Notes under the pieces: generated by a model
What the model saw: the letters and a program-made list of their open reading frames with translations, nothing else
Databases searched by the model: none
Told to the model about the DNA's origin: nothing
Part shown: in pieces, positions 34,889 to 43,709 of the stretch
Numbering within the stretch: the first letter of the stretch is position 1
How the letters are laid out: the number at the start of each line of letters is the position of its first letter
Source: Clostridium aestuarii
Lineage (GTDB): Bacteria > Bacillota > Clostridia > Clostridiales > Clostridiaceae
Direction of reading: 5' to 3'
Assembly: GCF_026735135.1 (NCBI RefSeq)
Contig: NZ_JAPQER010000005.1
Location: 62,001-126,000 of the forward strand
DNA: 64,000 nt
Made by a program: the position numbers and the translations under genes

Positions 34889-35419
34889 ATGGATTATAAG
34901 AAATTTTTTAAGGAATGGATAATACCAATAGGAGCAGCTGTAGTATTTGCGATATTAATAAATCAATTTCTATTTTTTCAGGTGCGAGTACCATCAGAAT
35001 CAATGTATCCTACTATAAAAATAGGAGATAGAATTATTGTGACTAAAGTATATAACAGGGATAAGTTGAAGAGAGGCGATATAGTAGTTTTTTATTCTAA
35101 AGAATTACAAGAGACTCTAATAAAAAGGTTAATAGCGCTTCCAGGAGATGAAATTAAAATAGATGAAAATGGACAGATATACATAAATGGAGATAAAACA
35201 GAAGAACCTTATGTGGTTTTCCCAGAAAAAAGAAAAGGAGAATTTAAAGTACCAAAAGATTACTATTTCTTTTTAGGCGATAATAGAGCTAGATCTTATG
35301 ATGCAAGAAAGTGGAACAATCCGTATATAGAAGGAAAAGATATAAAAGGTAAAGCAAGAGTTATTGTATATCCATTTAATAGATTTGGGAAATTTGTTTT
35401 TGGTGAAGAAGCGCTTTGA
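34889..35419 (+). CDS. lepB: Signal peptidase I
   Basis: Type I signal peptidase that removes Sec/Tat signal peptides at the outer face of the membrane. One N-terminal membrane anchor (WIIPIGAAVVFAILINQFLF) is followed by the catalytic serine in PSESMYPT, the substrate-binding box GDRIIV, the catalytic lysine in LIKRLIALPGD, and the GDNRARSYDAR box. The 176-residue size is typical of the short Gram-positive type. The ATG at 34889 is favoured because AGAGG lies 8 bases upstream; the TTG at 34871 and ATG at 34883 are alternatives. Monocistronic with its own terminator. Confidence 0.95.
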   Translation: MDYKKFFKEWIIPIGAAVVFAILINQFLFFQVRVPSESMYPTIKIGDRIIVTKVYNRDKLKRGDIVVFYSKELQETLIKRLIALPGDEIKIDENGQIYINGDKTEEPYVVFPEKRKGEFKVPKDYYFFLGDNRARSYDARKWNNPYIEGKDIKGKARVIVYPFNRFGKFVFGEEAL

Positions 35420-35425
35420 ATTTAT

Positions 35426-35470
35426 AAGAACCCTCTAACTAATATTAATAGTCAATGGAGGGTTCTTAAT
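35426..35470 (+). terminator. Terminator after lepB
   Basis: AAGAACCCTC (35426-35435) pairs with GAGGGTTCTT (35458-35467) over a 22-base loop. The T tract is short. Confidence 0.65.
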
Positions 35471-35560
35471 CATACTATAATTAATAATATAATAAAATAG
35501 CAAAGTACAATTTTAATATTAATTTTAAATTAAGATATAATGTTATCAGGGGGCGTGAAA

Positions 35561-36124
35561 ATGAGTGATATTATAGATTTCAACAGTTTTAAAAATAATG
35601 CCACAGAAAAAGATATAGAAAAATTTGAGCAATATATGCAGAATGTGTTTTATGGAGTTATGGAAGGGAAAATAAACATAAATGAAGCACCTGAGAAAAT
35701 TAAAGAATGGCTTCAAAACAACAATATATCAGAGGAAAAATTTAAAGCTATACAAGAAAAGCTAATGGAAAGATATTCAGATGAACTAGGATTAGATTTA
35801 AATCAATTAGGAATAGATTTAAAACAATTAGGTTTAGAGTTTGATATTAATGAAACTATGGAAATAAATACGTTTCAAGAAAAGTATAAGAGTAAATTGT
35901 ATGTTAATCAAATTGATGAGTATTTTGCTACATACAAATTAAATAATAATATTAATGAAGGAAAAGTGATATTAAGTAAAGATGAAGTTACTATAGTTAG
36001 TCAAAAAAAAGTTAATATAGACGATAAAGAATTAAATGAATTATTATGTGATTACAAGAAAATATTAAAAGGTGAAAAATTAAATATAACAGTAGCTGAT
36101 AATTGTTTCGTATACAAATACTGA
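35561..36124 (+). CDS. DUF3867-like Clostridium protein
   Basis: A 187-residue acidic cytoplasmic protein whose start (MSDIIDFNSFKNN, then EKFEQYMQNVFYGVMEGKI) matches the clostridial DUF3867 family as I remember it. The first 110 residues are helical with a short repeat, GLDLNQLGIDLKQLGLEF. The rest is mixed alpha/beta. The function is unknown. The ATG at 35561 follows GGGGGCG; the ATG at 35540 precedes that site. The truncated MFS gene starts 30 bases later and may be co-transcribed. Confidence 0.6.
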   Translation: MSDIIDFNSFKNNATEKDIEKFEQYMQNVFYGVMEGKININEAPEKIKEWLQNNNISEEKFKAIQEKLMERYSDELGLDLNQLGIDLKQLGLEFDINETMEINTFQEKYKSKLYVNQIDEYFATYKLNNNINEGKVILSKDEVTIVSQKKVNIDDKELNELLCDYKKILKGEKLNITVADNCFVYKY

Positions 36125-36154
36125 TATAAATTAATGTAGATGAAAGGAAGACTA

Positions 36155-36571
36155 ATGATTAAAAAGCATAAAATTTCTATTTTTTATATAGTTACTACCT
36201 TGTTTTGGTTTTCGCTTTATAGTTATGTGCCTATCCTTCCTAATTTTGCACGAGACTTAGGTGCTGAACTTAAAATAGTAGGACTTATAATTGGATCATA
36301 TGGATTTACTCAAATGATATTGAGGATTCCCTTGGGTATATATTCAGATTTTCTTAATAATAGGAAAATCTTTATTATTTTAGGTATAATTTTATCAATA
36401 ATCAGTAGTCTCGGAATGTTTGTTGGCCCGTGGCTAGCAGGATTTTTAAGTGATGTGTTTGGATTGAAGGTTGGATTTTTTGTCATTGGTGTTATAGGAA
36501 TAATAGGAGCAGTGATTACATTTAAAGTTGCTAATGTACATAATAAAGAAACAGTACAAAATATTATTTAG
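36155..36571 (+). pseudogene. MFS transporter with a large in-frame internal deletion
   Basis: The first 85 residues are TM1-TM3 of a 12-TM major facilitator (FWFSLYSYVPILPNFARDLG, GSYGFTQMILRIPLGIYSD with the DR/K loop). From GMFVGPWLAGFLSDVFGLK onward the sequence is that of the TM11-TM12 end of the same family. About 250 residues are missing between, with no frame change, and the junction lies at ISSLG/GMFVG. A family protein is near 390-400 residues; this one has 138 and cannot form the transport fold. The ATG at 36155 follows AAGGAAG. It is probably a non-functional remnant that is still translated. Confidence 0.72.
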
Positions 36572-36674
36572 TATTGTTTAAGTGTATATGATATAAAAGT
36601 ATAGTTAGTATTATATTTTAAAATGTAGATACAATAATTAGTGTAGAAATAATTATTGTTGGGAGTGAATATTT

Positions 36675-37016
36675 TTGCTAAAATTATTTAATAAATACAA
36701 CGGAGAATTTGGTTCATTAGAAGTGGATTTTACAGAGAAAAGAGTCAATGATGCAATACAATGGCAAATGGTAGCGGATAAAGCGGAGCATGATTCCAAA
36801 AAATTCGTACACATTACAAGAAAAATGTTAAATGAATTATTTGATACTGATAGAGTAGAGTATGCTTTGAAAGATCAAAACGGTTTAAAAAGAAAGGTAG
36901 AAGATTATTTACAAGAGGATAATCAACAAGGTGGTATGGATGTATCGGTAATTTATGATAATAATGATAACTTTAGTTTGCATTTAGATTTTAATAACAA
37001 TTCTTTCTTGAAGTAG
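36675..37016 (+). CDS. Hypothetical protein
   Basis: A 113-residue acidic soluble protein that I do not recognise. It starts LKLFNKYNGEFGSLEVDF and has a helical middle (DAIQWQMVADKAEHDSKKF) and a beta-rich end (MDVSVIYDNNDNFSLHLDF). The start is TTG at 36675, 7 bases after GGGAGTG. A strong terminator follows and there is no other candidate start. Composition is that of the neighbouring genes. No function can be inferred. Confidence 0.6.
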   Translation: MLKLFNKYNGEFGSLEVDFTEKRVNDAIQWQMVADKAEHDSKKFVHITRKMLNELFDTDRVEYALKDQNGLKRKVEDYLQEDNQQGGMDVSVIYDNNDNFSLHLDFNNNSFLK

Positions 37017-37025
37017 CTTTATTAA

Positions 37026-37060
37026 AACGAATCATTGATAACTCAATGGTTCGTTTTTTT
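37026..37060 (+). terminator. Intrinsic terminator
   Basis: AACGAATCATTGA and TCAATGGTTCGTT form a 13-bp stem (one wobble) around 4 bases, followed by seven T. Confidence 0.88.
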
Positions 37061-37165
37061 AGAAAGTATAAAATTTTATAATAATTTTGATATAATGGCA
37101 AAATGTAATATAATTATAGTGCTATTTATAATTTTAAAGAAAAAGAAGAGGATAAGGTGAAAGCT

Positions 37166-37867
37166 ATGGAACATAAGAATAATTGTTTGATTTGTGGAGA
37201 AGAACTTGTTTATTTAAATACATCAGAAAAAATGAAATGTTTTTATTGTAATGATATATATGAATCAAATGTAAAATGTGAAGAAGGACATTATGTATGT
37301 GATAAGTGTCATTCGATGACAGCAAGGGAAATAATAAAAAAATATTGTTTGGAAACTGATTCAGAAGAACCTATTGAAATTATGTTAAAGCTTCTTAGAC
37401 ATCCAAGTATAAAAATGCATGGACCAGAGCATCATTTTTTAGTGCCAGCAGTTCTTTTGGCTGCTTACTATAATAAAATTGGTGATAAAATTAATAAAGA
37501 ATGCAAAATAATTGAAGCAGAAAAAAGAAGTGCTCAAATATTAGGTGGCTTTTGTGGATTTTATGGTAACTGTGGTGCTGGAGTTGGCACCGGTATTTTC
37601 ATTAGCTTAATTACAGGGGCTACTCCTTTGTCTGGCAAAGAGTGGGGACTTAGCAATTTAATGACGTCAAAATCCTTAAGAGTTATTGCAGAAAATGGAG
37701 GACCAAGATGTTGTAAGAGAAATTCATATATTTCAGTTCTTGAGGCAGTTAGGTTTATAAAAGAAAATATGGGAGTAGAATTAAAAATAAATGGAAAAAT
37801 TCGATGTGAATACAGTAAGCTTAATAATGAATGCAAAAAAGAAAAATGTTTATTTTATAGTAAATAA
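37166..37867 (+). CDS. DUF5714 family Cys-rich protein
   Basis: A 233-residue protein of anaerobes with an N-terminal zinc-ribbon or rubredoxin-like module (CLICGEELVYL, CFYCNDIYES, EGHYVCDKCHS). The main domain contains HGPEHHFLVPAVLLAAYYN, GGFCGFYGNCGAGVGTGIF and GGPRCCKRNSYI, which are the conserved DUF5714 blocks. The many cysteines and histidines suggest a metal or Fe-S centre, but the role is unknown; relatives are often annotated next to methyltransferases or radical SAM enzymes. ATG at 37166 is favoured with AAGGTG upstream; GTG at 37157 is possible. Confidence 0.8.
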   Translation: MEHKNNCLICGEELVYLNTSEKMKCFYCNDIYESNVKCEEGHYVCDKCHSMTAREIIKKYCLETDSEEPIEIMLKLLRHPSIKMHGPEHHFLVPAVLLAAYYNKIGDKINKECKIIEAEKRSAQILGGFCGFYGNCGAGVGTGIFISLITGATPLSGKEWGLSNLMTSKSLRVIAENGGPRCCKRNSYISVLEAVRFIKENMGVELKINGKIRCEYSKLNNECKKEKCLFYSK

Positions 37868-37908
37868 AAGTTGTTGCGAATTATAAATTTTTATTGGGGT
37901 TGATATTT

Positions 37909-38202
37909 ATGGCAGAAAAAGTTATGTTTAAAGAAGAAATAAAGGTGACAAAGCCTAAAATGTATAAGGTTATTCTACATAACGATGATTATACAACTAT
38001 GGATTTTGTGATTGAGATTTTGGTTGGGGTTTTTAGAAAAAAGCCTGTAGAAGCTACTAAAATTATGTATGATGTACATAAAAAAGGTACAGGGATTGCT
38101 GGAGTGTATTCATATGATATAGCTGCTACAAAAATAGTTCAAGCAGCTCAGATGAGTAAAGAAATCGGATTCCCATTAAAATTGACTATGGAAGAGGAGT
38201 AA
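37909..38202 (+). CDS. clpS: ATP-dependent Clp protease adaptor ClpS
   Basis: Adaptor that delivers N-degron substrates to ClpA. The core YKVILHNDDYTTMDFVIEIL carries the substrate-pocket Asn-Asp-Asp and the hydrophobic gate; VHKKGTGIAGVYSYDIA with the following helix completes the fold. The ATG at 37909 is chosen with GGGGT upstream; product 97 residues. clpA begins 3 bases after the stop, the standard clpS-clpA operon. Confidence 0.96.
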   Translation: MAEKVMFKEEIKVTKPKMYKVILHNDDYTTMDFVIEILVGVFRKKPVEATKIMYDVHKKGTGIAGVYSYDIAATKIVQAAQMSKEIGFPLKLTMEEE

Positions 38203-38204
38203 TT

Positions 38205-40520
38205 ATGAGATTAGATAGTTTATTAAATGAAATATTTACAGCTGCATATAGTAAAGCAAAAATGGAAAAGCATGAGTATCTTACTCCTGAACATATTTTA
38301 TATGCTGCCCTATTTTTTGATGAGTCTAAAGATATTATAAAAAACAGTGGTGGCGATATACAAAAACTTGAGGGTGAATTAGATAAGTACTTAAGAGAAA
38401 ATATGAATACTATAGAAGAAAGAGAGCCAATACAAACAATTGGAGTACAGAATATAGTTTCTTCTGCAGCAGAACATGTATTGGCATCAGGAAAGAATAT
38501 TATTAAATTTGGAGATATACTTGTTTCAATGTATGATGAAGAAGAAACTTTTGCTGGGTATTTTTTAAAAAAGCAGGGAATAACTAGATTGGATATTCTT
38601 AATTATATTACTCACAATACTTTAGGATTAGAGGATTCAAAATTAGAAATTGCATTAGATGATGAAGAATATGAATATGACGAAGAAGATGAATATGAAT
38701 ACGAAAGTATAGAAGATATGGATGAAAAACTAAGAGAAGATGAAAGTAACAAAAGTACAGAAAGTAAAAATTTCCTTAGCAAATATACTGTTGAGTTAAC
38801 TGAAAAAGCTAAAAGAGGACAAATTGATCCTCTTATAGGAAGAAAAAATATATTAAATAGAACTATTCAAGTTTTATCTAGAAGATTAAAAAATAATCCT
38901 GTTCATGTTGGAGATCCAGGAGTAGGGAAAACTGCAATTACGGAAGGTCTTGCTAGATTAATTGTAGAAGATAAAGTACCTAATATATTAAAGGAAAACA
39001 AGGTATATTCCTTGGATATGGCATCACTACTTGCAGGAACAAAGTATAGAGGAGATTTTGAGGAGAGAATTAAGAAGGTACTTAAAAAAATTGAAAATGA
39101 AGGTAAAGCAATTGTATATATTGATGAAATTCATACAATAGTAGGTGCGGGTTCCGTATCTGGAGGTTCTATGGATGCATCAAATATTCTAAAGCCTTTT
39201 TTAACTGAAGGAAAATTAAAGTTTATTGGTTCTACAACTTATGAGGAATACAAAAAATATTTTGAAAAGGATAGAGCGTTATCAAGAAGATTTCAAAAAA
39301 TTGAGGTAACTGAGCCTTCGGTAGAAGACACTTATGAGATTCTTCAAGGACTTAAGGATACTTATGAAAAGTTTCATAAAATCACATATACCGATGAAGC
39401 ATTGAAATGTGCTTCTGAATTAGCAGCAAAATATATAAGGGATAGATATCTCCCAGATAAAGCTATAGATGTAATTGACGAAGCTGGAGCATATGCAAGA
39501 CTTAATTCAAAAAATGATGAACAAAATATTGTAATCACACAGAAGGATATTGAAAAGGTAGTATCTTCTATAGCAAAAATTCCTGAGCAGAATGTATCTG
39601 CAAATGAAATTGAAAAACTTAAAAACCTTGCAGGAATTTTAAAGAAAAAGATTTTTGGACAAGATAAGGCAATTGGTACTATTGTTACAGCTATTAAAAG
39701 ATCCAGAGCAGGTTTTAATGAAGAAGAAAAACCAGTGGCAAGCTTATTGTTTGTAGGACCAACTGGAGTTGGTAAAACGGAAATTTCTAAGCAGTTAGCA
39801 AATAATTTAGATGTGCCTTTAATTAGATTTGATATGAGTGAATATCAAGAAAAGCATACAGTTGCGAGGTTGATTGGAGCTCCTCCAGGATATGTAGGAT
39901 ATGAGGAAGGCGGACTTTTAACTGATGCTATTAGGAAAACGCCATATTGTGTACTCCTATTAGATGAGATTGAAAAAGCCCATCAAGATATTCTAAATGT
40001 ATTATTGCAATTAATGGACTATGGTACATTAACAGATAACAATGGAAAAAAAGCAGATTTCAGAAATGTTATTTTAATAATGACATCTAATGCAGGAGCT
40101 AGAAATGTAGGTAAAATAATGTTGGGATTTGGAGAAAGAGCTGTTGAGAATGATGCAATAACAAAAGAAGTTGAAAAAATATTTTCACCAGAGTTTAGAA
40201 ATAGACTTGATGATATTATTGTATTTAACAACATTAATGAAGATATGGCTCTTTTAATAGCTAAAAAAGCTATAAAAGAGTTTGAAGAAAAACTTTTAAA
40301 GAAAAATATTAAGCTTAAAGTTACAGATAATTGTTATAAATGGCTTGCTGAAAAAGGATTTCACTCTACTTATGGAGCTAGAGAGATACTGCGTGTAGTG
40401 CAGCAAGAAATTAAGCCTTATTTTGTTGATGCAGTATTGTTTGGAAAATTATCAATGGGTGGGACAGCAGTTGTTGATGTTGTAGAAGACAAAGTTATAA
40501 TAGATAATATAGATATGTAA
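38205..40520 (+). CDS. clpA: ATP-dependent Clp protease ATP-binding subunit ClpA
   Basis: Hexameric AAA+ unfoldase for ClpP. An N-terminal Clp-N double repeat (HEYLTPEHILYAALFF) binds ClpS. The first AAA module has Walker A GDPGVGKTA and Walker B IVYIDEIHTIVGAG; the second has GPTGVGKTE and VLLLDEIEKAH, then the sensor-2 GAR in YGAREILR. A very acidic linker of Glu, Asp and Tyr (about residues 150-175) precedes AAA1. No long ClpB-type middle domain is present, which with the clpS neighbour supports ClpA rather than ClpB or ClpC. Length 771 is normal. GAGGAG precedes the ATG. Confidence 0.96.
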   Translation: MRLDSLLNEIFTAAYSKAKMEKHEYLTPEHILYAALFFDESKDIIKNSGGDIQKLEGELDKYLRENMNTIEEREPIQTIGVQNIVSSAAEHVLASGKNIIKFGDILVSMYDEEETFAGYFLKKQGITRLDILNYITHNTLGLEDSKLEIALDDEEYEYDEEDEYEYESIEDMDEKLREDESNKSTESKNFLSKYTVELTEKAKRGQIDPLIGRKNILNRTIQVLSRRLKNNPVHVGDPGVGKTAITEGLARLIVEDKVPNILKENKVYSLDMASLLAGTKYRGDFEERIKKVLKKIENEGKAIVYIDEIHTIVGAGSVSGGSMDASNILKPFLTEGKLKFIGSTTYEEYKKYFEKDRALSRRFQKIEVTEPSVEDTYEILQGLKDTYEKFHKITYTDEALKCASELAAKYIRDRYLPDKAIDVIDEAGAYARLNSKNDEQNIVITQKDIEKVVSSIAKIPEQNVSANEIEKLKNLAGILKKKIFGQDKAIGTIVTAIKRSRAGFNEEEKPVASLLFVGPTGVGKTEISKQLANNLDVPLIRFDMSEYQEKHTVARLIGAPPGYVGYEEGGLLTDAIRKTPYCVLLLDEIEKAHQDILNVLLQLMDYGTLTDNNGKKADFRNVILIMTSNAGARNVGKIMLGFGERAVENDAITKEVEKIFSPEFRNRLDDIIVFNNINEDMALLIAKKAIKEFEEKLLKKNIKLKVTDNCYKWLAEKGFHSTYGAREILRVVQQEIKPYFVDAVLFGKLSMGGTAVVDVVEDKVIIDNIDM

Positions 40521-40545
40521 TTTTTGATTTTTAGGAGAGTTATAG

Positions 40546-40818
40546 ATGAATTTACTTTATGGTTTTTATATATATCTTATAATAATCAATTTATATGGAG
40601 TGATTATTATGTATAGTGATAAGAGAAAAGCAAAACGAGGAGATTGGAGGATTCCAGAAGCAAAGTTGTTTAAAACAGCATTGATTTTTGGAAGTGTAGG
40701 AATTATGCTTGGTATGAGATTATTCAGGCATAAAACAAAGCATTTTAAGTTCGTTTATGGTATACCTATAATATTATTTATACAAATATATTTGATTTAT
40801 AGATTAAGAGTGTTTTAG
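40546..40818 (+). CDS. DUF1294 family small membrane protein
   Basis: A 90-residue protein with three hydrophobic segments. The sequence between TM1 and TM2, YSDKRKAKRGDWRIPEAKL, followed by GSVGIMLGMRLFRHKTKH, is the DUF1294 signature. Function is unknown. AGGAGAG precedes the ATG. It begins 25 bases after clpA, and the next gene begins 19 bases after it, so a common transcript is likely. Confidence 0.88.
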   Translation: MNLLYGFYIYLIIINLYGVIIMYSDKRKAKRGDWRIPEAKLFKTALIFGSVGIMLGMRLFRHKTKHFKFVYGIPIILFIQIYLIYRLRVF

Positions 40819-40837
40819 GTAGAAGGAGATGAAGTTT

Positions 40838-41374
40838 ATGAGTTCCACATATTTAATTTATGGAGTTATTGCGTTGATAGCAATTTTTCTAATTGTTTCT
40901 ATAGTAAAAAAGCTTTTTAAATTGATAATCTTTTTATTAGTGATACTTTTAGGCGTTTCTCTTTATAATGTTTTTGTAAAAGGGGTTTCTCCTTTAGAGG
41001 AAATTAAGAGCTACAAAACTGATATACAATATGGAAAAAATATTAAGGATTATTCTTCAAAAATAAAAACATCATTGGATAATTTAAAGAAGGTAGTAGA
41101 TGAAAAAAAATTTGATGAAAATGCATTTAGTACCATTAAAACAGAAAATGAAAATCTTCATAAATATAAGACAGAAGCTGAAGTGTTAAAACATTCAGAT
41201 AAACTAAATTTTTTTCATGATAAGTATTGTGGATATTTAAATAGTATAGTAAACACAGCTGATACTGCTTTAGAATTAGGAAAGCTTAAAGATAATAGCA
41301 TGATTACAGCACTAGAAAACATAGTTGAAAAGATAAGTTCTACTTTTAAAGAGTTGAATAAATTACAGATTTAA
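40838..41374 (+). CDS. Hypothetical protein with two N-terminal membrane helices
   Basis: I do not recognise this 178-residue protein. Two closely spaced hydrophobic helices (YLIYGVIALIAIFLIVSIV and LIIFLLVILLGVSLYNVFV) are followed by a Lys/Glu-rich soluble part likely to form a helical bundle outside or inside the cell. The ATG at 40838 follows AAGGAG by 9 bases; the ATG at 40829 is too close to that site. It ends the clpS-clpA-DUF1294 run and is closed by the terminator at 41381. Confidence 0.65.
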   Translation: MSSTYLIYGVIALIAIFLIVSIVKKLFKLIIFLLVILLGVSLYNVFVKGVSPLEEIKSYKTDIQYGKNIKDYSSKIKTSLDNLKKVVDEKKFDENAFSTIKTENENLHKYKTEAEVLKHSDKLNFFHDKYCGYLNSIVNTADTALELGKLKDNSMITALENIVEKISSTFKELNKLQI

Positions 41375-41380
41375 AAAGGA

Positions 41381-41414
41381 AAATAAGCATTTGATTAAAA
41401 CCAAATGCTTATTT
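41381..41414. terminator. Bidirectional terminator between the 40838 gene and ndk
   Basis: AAATAAGCATTTG and CAAATGCTTATTT form a 13-bp stem with an 8-base loop; T-rich sequence follows on both strands. Confidence 0.8.
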
Positions 41415-41790
41415 CTTTTTGGGCATTTTCAGCACTGTCAGAAGCGTGGACTGAATTTTCGGTTTTTGAAACTCCAAAATTTCCTCTTATTGAGTTGCTA
41501 TCTGCTTTTGATGGATCTGTGTTTCCGTTTATTTTTCTAACCTTTTCAATAGCGTTGTCTCCTTCCAGTATAAGTGTACAAATAGGACTTCTTGTTATAT
41601 ATTTAATAAGTTCATCATAATAAGGTTTACCTTCGTGAATCTTGTAATGAAGGCATGCAGTAACTTCATCAGCTTTCAACATTTTTAAAGCAATTATTTT
41701 CAAGTTTTCTTTTTCATAAAAGGTTAAAATTTGACCTATTAAGTTCTTTTCTACAGCATCGGGTTTTATAAGTACAAGAGTTTTTTCCAT
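41395..41790 (-). CDS. ndk: Nucleoside diphosphate kinase
   Basis: Transfers the gamma-phosphate from ATP to NDPs through a phosphohistidine. TLVLIKPDAVEKNLIGQIL is the N-terminal signature, and the active-site His lies in ENSVHASDSAENAQKEI, with RGNFGV before it. The product of 131 residues is slightly shorter than most, which is normal for clostridia. AAGGAGTG lies upstream of the ATG. Single gene between two terminators. Confidence 0.96.
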   Translation of the reverse strand: MEKTLVLIKPDAVEKNLIGQILTFYEKENLKIIALKMLKADEVTACLHYKIHEGKPYYDELIKYITRSPICTLILEGDNAIEKVRKINGNTDPSKADSNSIRGNFGVSKTENSVHASDSAENAQKEISIWF

Positions 41791-42095
41791 TTAAGTCACT
41801 CCTTAAGTTTAATTAATATAAATTTTAAGTACATATTTTCTACATTACTATATTATTGGTAACTTGTAAAAAAATATGTGCAAAATTCATGTTTGCTATT
41901 AGTTAATAATGTTATAACAAAATTAGAATTAATATAAAATGAATAAAAGGTAGTGTATAAATAAAAAAGTATAGGGCAATTCGGTGGGAAATATTGCAAA
42001 ATGTATAAAATTACCATAAAATATTATTAAGGATATTTGTAGAAGTTGGATTTGGTACCTGTGAAATAAAATAATAAAGAGGAGGAGAAAATAAT
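41791..42095 (+). other. Non-coding region before mtnA
   Basis: AT-rich intergenic sequence with the mtnA ribosome binding site GAGGAGG at its end. I looked for a SAM riboswitch, since methionine-salvage genes often have one, and found none of its conserved elements. Confidence 0.4.
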
Positions 42096-43145
42096 ATGGA
42101 AGGATTACTTGCACTTAAATGGGATAATGAAAGGGAGAAGCTTATATTATTGAACCAAACTAAATTGCCTAATCAAATCGAATATATAGAATATGATACA
42201 GCAGAAGATGTTTGGGGAGCTATTAAAAATATGATTGTAAGGGGAGCTCCTGCTATTGGGGTAACTGCAGCGTATGGATTATATTTAGGAATTAAGGATG
42301 CTTCAGAAGATAGCTATGAATCATTTTTTAAGGTGCTTAAGAGAAAATCAGATTATTTGAATACAAGTAGACCAACAGCAGTTAATCTTTCTTGGGCACT
42401 TAAGGTAATGCAGCAAAAGGCACGAGAATCAAAGAGTAAGTCTGTATTAGAGATTAAAAAAATACTAAGAGAAGAAGCAATAAGAATACATGAAGAGGAT
42501 ATTGATATTTGTAGAAAAATTGGAGAACATTTCATGTGTTTATTAAAGGATAATATGACAATTTTAACTCACTGTAATGCAGGACAGTTAGCAACTTCAA
42601 AATATGGGACAGCAACCGCGCCTATATACCTTGCTTATGAAAAAGGATGGCACATAAAGGTTTATTCTGATGAAACAAGACCGAGATTACAAGGATCAAG
42701 GCTTACTGCTTTAGAACTTTACCAGGCAGGAATAGATGTGACAACGATTACAGATAATATGGCAGCTATGGTTATGTCACAGGGAAAAATTGATGCAATT
42801 ATAGTTGGATGTGATAGAATAGCAGCTAATGGAGATACTGCGAATAAAATAGGAACGTTTAATCTATCAATACTTGCAAAATATTTTGAAATTCCTATGT
42901 ATATAGCAGCACCAACACCAACTATAGATATGGATACTCCAACAGGAAAAGAAATTCCAATTGAAGAGAGAGATTCAAAAGAGATTACATGTAGATTTGG
43001 AGTGTGGACAGCCCCTAAAGGTGTAAAAACGTATAATCCAGCTTTTGATGTGACTCCAAATGAAAATATAACAGCTATAGTTACTGAAAGAGGAATAGTT
43101 TATCCACCTTATGAAGAAAATTTAAAAAAAGTATTTAATAAGTAA
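42096..43145 (+). CDS. mtnA: S-methyl-5-thioribose-1-phosphate isomerase
   Basis: Isomerises methylthioribose-1-phosphate (or the 5-deoxyribose analogue) to the ribulose form in salvage of SAM by-products. Family marks: [47 protein letters not shown] with the catalytic Cys, [20 protein letters not shown], and [18 protein letters not shown] with the catalytic Asp. Length 349 is normal. No other mtn gene is adjacent, which is common when the pathway serves 5'-deoxyadenosine disposal from radical SAM enzymes. The terminator at 43284 follows. Confidence 0.95.
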   Translation: MEGLLALKWDNEREKLILLNQTKLPNQIEYIEYDTAEDVWGAIKNMIVRGAPAIGVTAAYGLYLGIKDASEDSYESFFKVLKRKSDYLNTSRPTAVNLSWALKVMQQKARESKSKSVLEIKKILREEAIRIHEEDIDICRKIGEHFMCLLKDNMTILTHCNAGQLATSKYGTATAPIYLAYEKGWHIKVYSDETRPRLQGSRLTALELYQAGIDVTTITDNMAAMVMSQGKIDAIIVGCDRIAANGDTANKIGTFNLSILAKYFEIPMYIAAPTPTIDMDTPTGKEIPIEERDSKEITCRFGVWTAPKGVKTYNPAFDVTPNENITAIVTERGIVYPPYEENLKKVFNK

Positions 43146-43283
43146 GTAATTGAGGAAATTGCATAGTTTCATTGCGCATTTGAAATTTTTGATTATACAA
43201 TTTTAACAATTGTATGTATTTAACTGGACATGGTTAAATGTATATATGAATTTACAAATAAAAATTCGTATATTATAAAGAAG

Positions 43284-43326
43284 GAGCTTGTTATTTGAAG
43301 TTTGAATAACAAGCTCTTTGATTTTT
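43284..43326 (+). terminator. Terminator after mtnA
   Basis: GAGCTTGTTATT and AATAACAAGCTC form a perfect 12-bp stem with a 9-base loop, followed by TTTGATTTTT. Confidence 0.8.
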
Positions 43327-43354
43327 AAAGAATTATGAAATTGAGGGGGCTTTA

Positions 43355-43507
43355 ATTATACAACTTTTAAAGAAGATTGAAACAATAAAAATGAAATATT
43401 TCAAAACAAAAATTTCTTTACAAGAAAATGCATAAAATGAATTAATAAATTCACAATCCGAAAAAGCAAAGTTGGAAGATGACAGCATTTATGCGGATAA
43501 GATAATG
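43355..43507 (+). pseudogene. Possible decayed small gene
   Basis: One frame after GAGGGGGC reads QLLKKIETIKMKYFKTKI and, past a TAA at 43433, NELINSQSEKAKLEDD and more, until a TGA. The residue mix is coding-like and helical, but there is no ATG at the expected place and at least two stops interrupt. The rest of the 43146-43709 gap is AT-rich. This may be a gene remnant or chance; evidence is weak. Confidence 0.25.
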
Positions 43508-43709
43508 TGAAAATAAAGAAAATACGCAAAGATTTAATAATTAAATTCAGTATAATGAGAAACTGAATAAAAAATGAAATTTACGAAAAAAAAACTTGCA
43601 AAAACATGCTAAAAAATGTTAATATATATATAATGATTTTTTAGGAAATAATGTGTTCAATACATTAATTTTCATAAAAATAAGATTTGGAAAGAGAAGG
43701 GGTTATACC

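Noticed and set aside
41929..42114. Minus-strand 61-codon hydrophobic frame
   Set aside because: Lies in the mtnA upstream region, has no ribosome binding site and reads as translated AT-rich promoter sequence.
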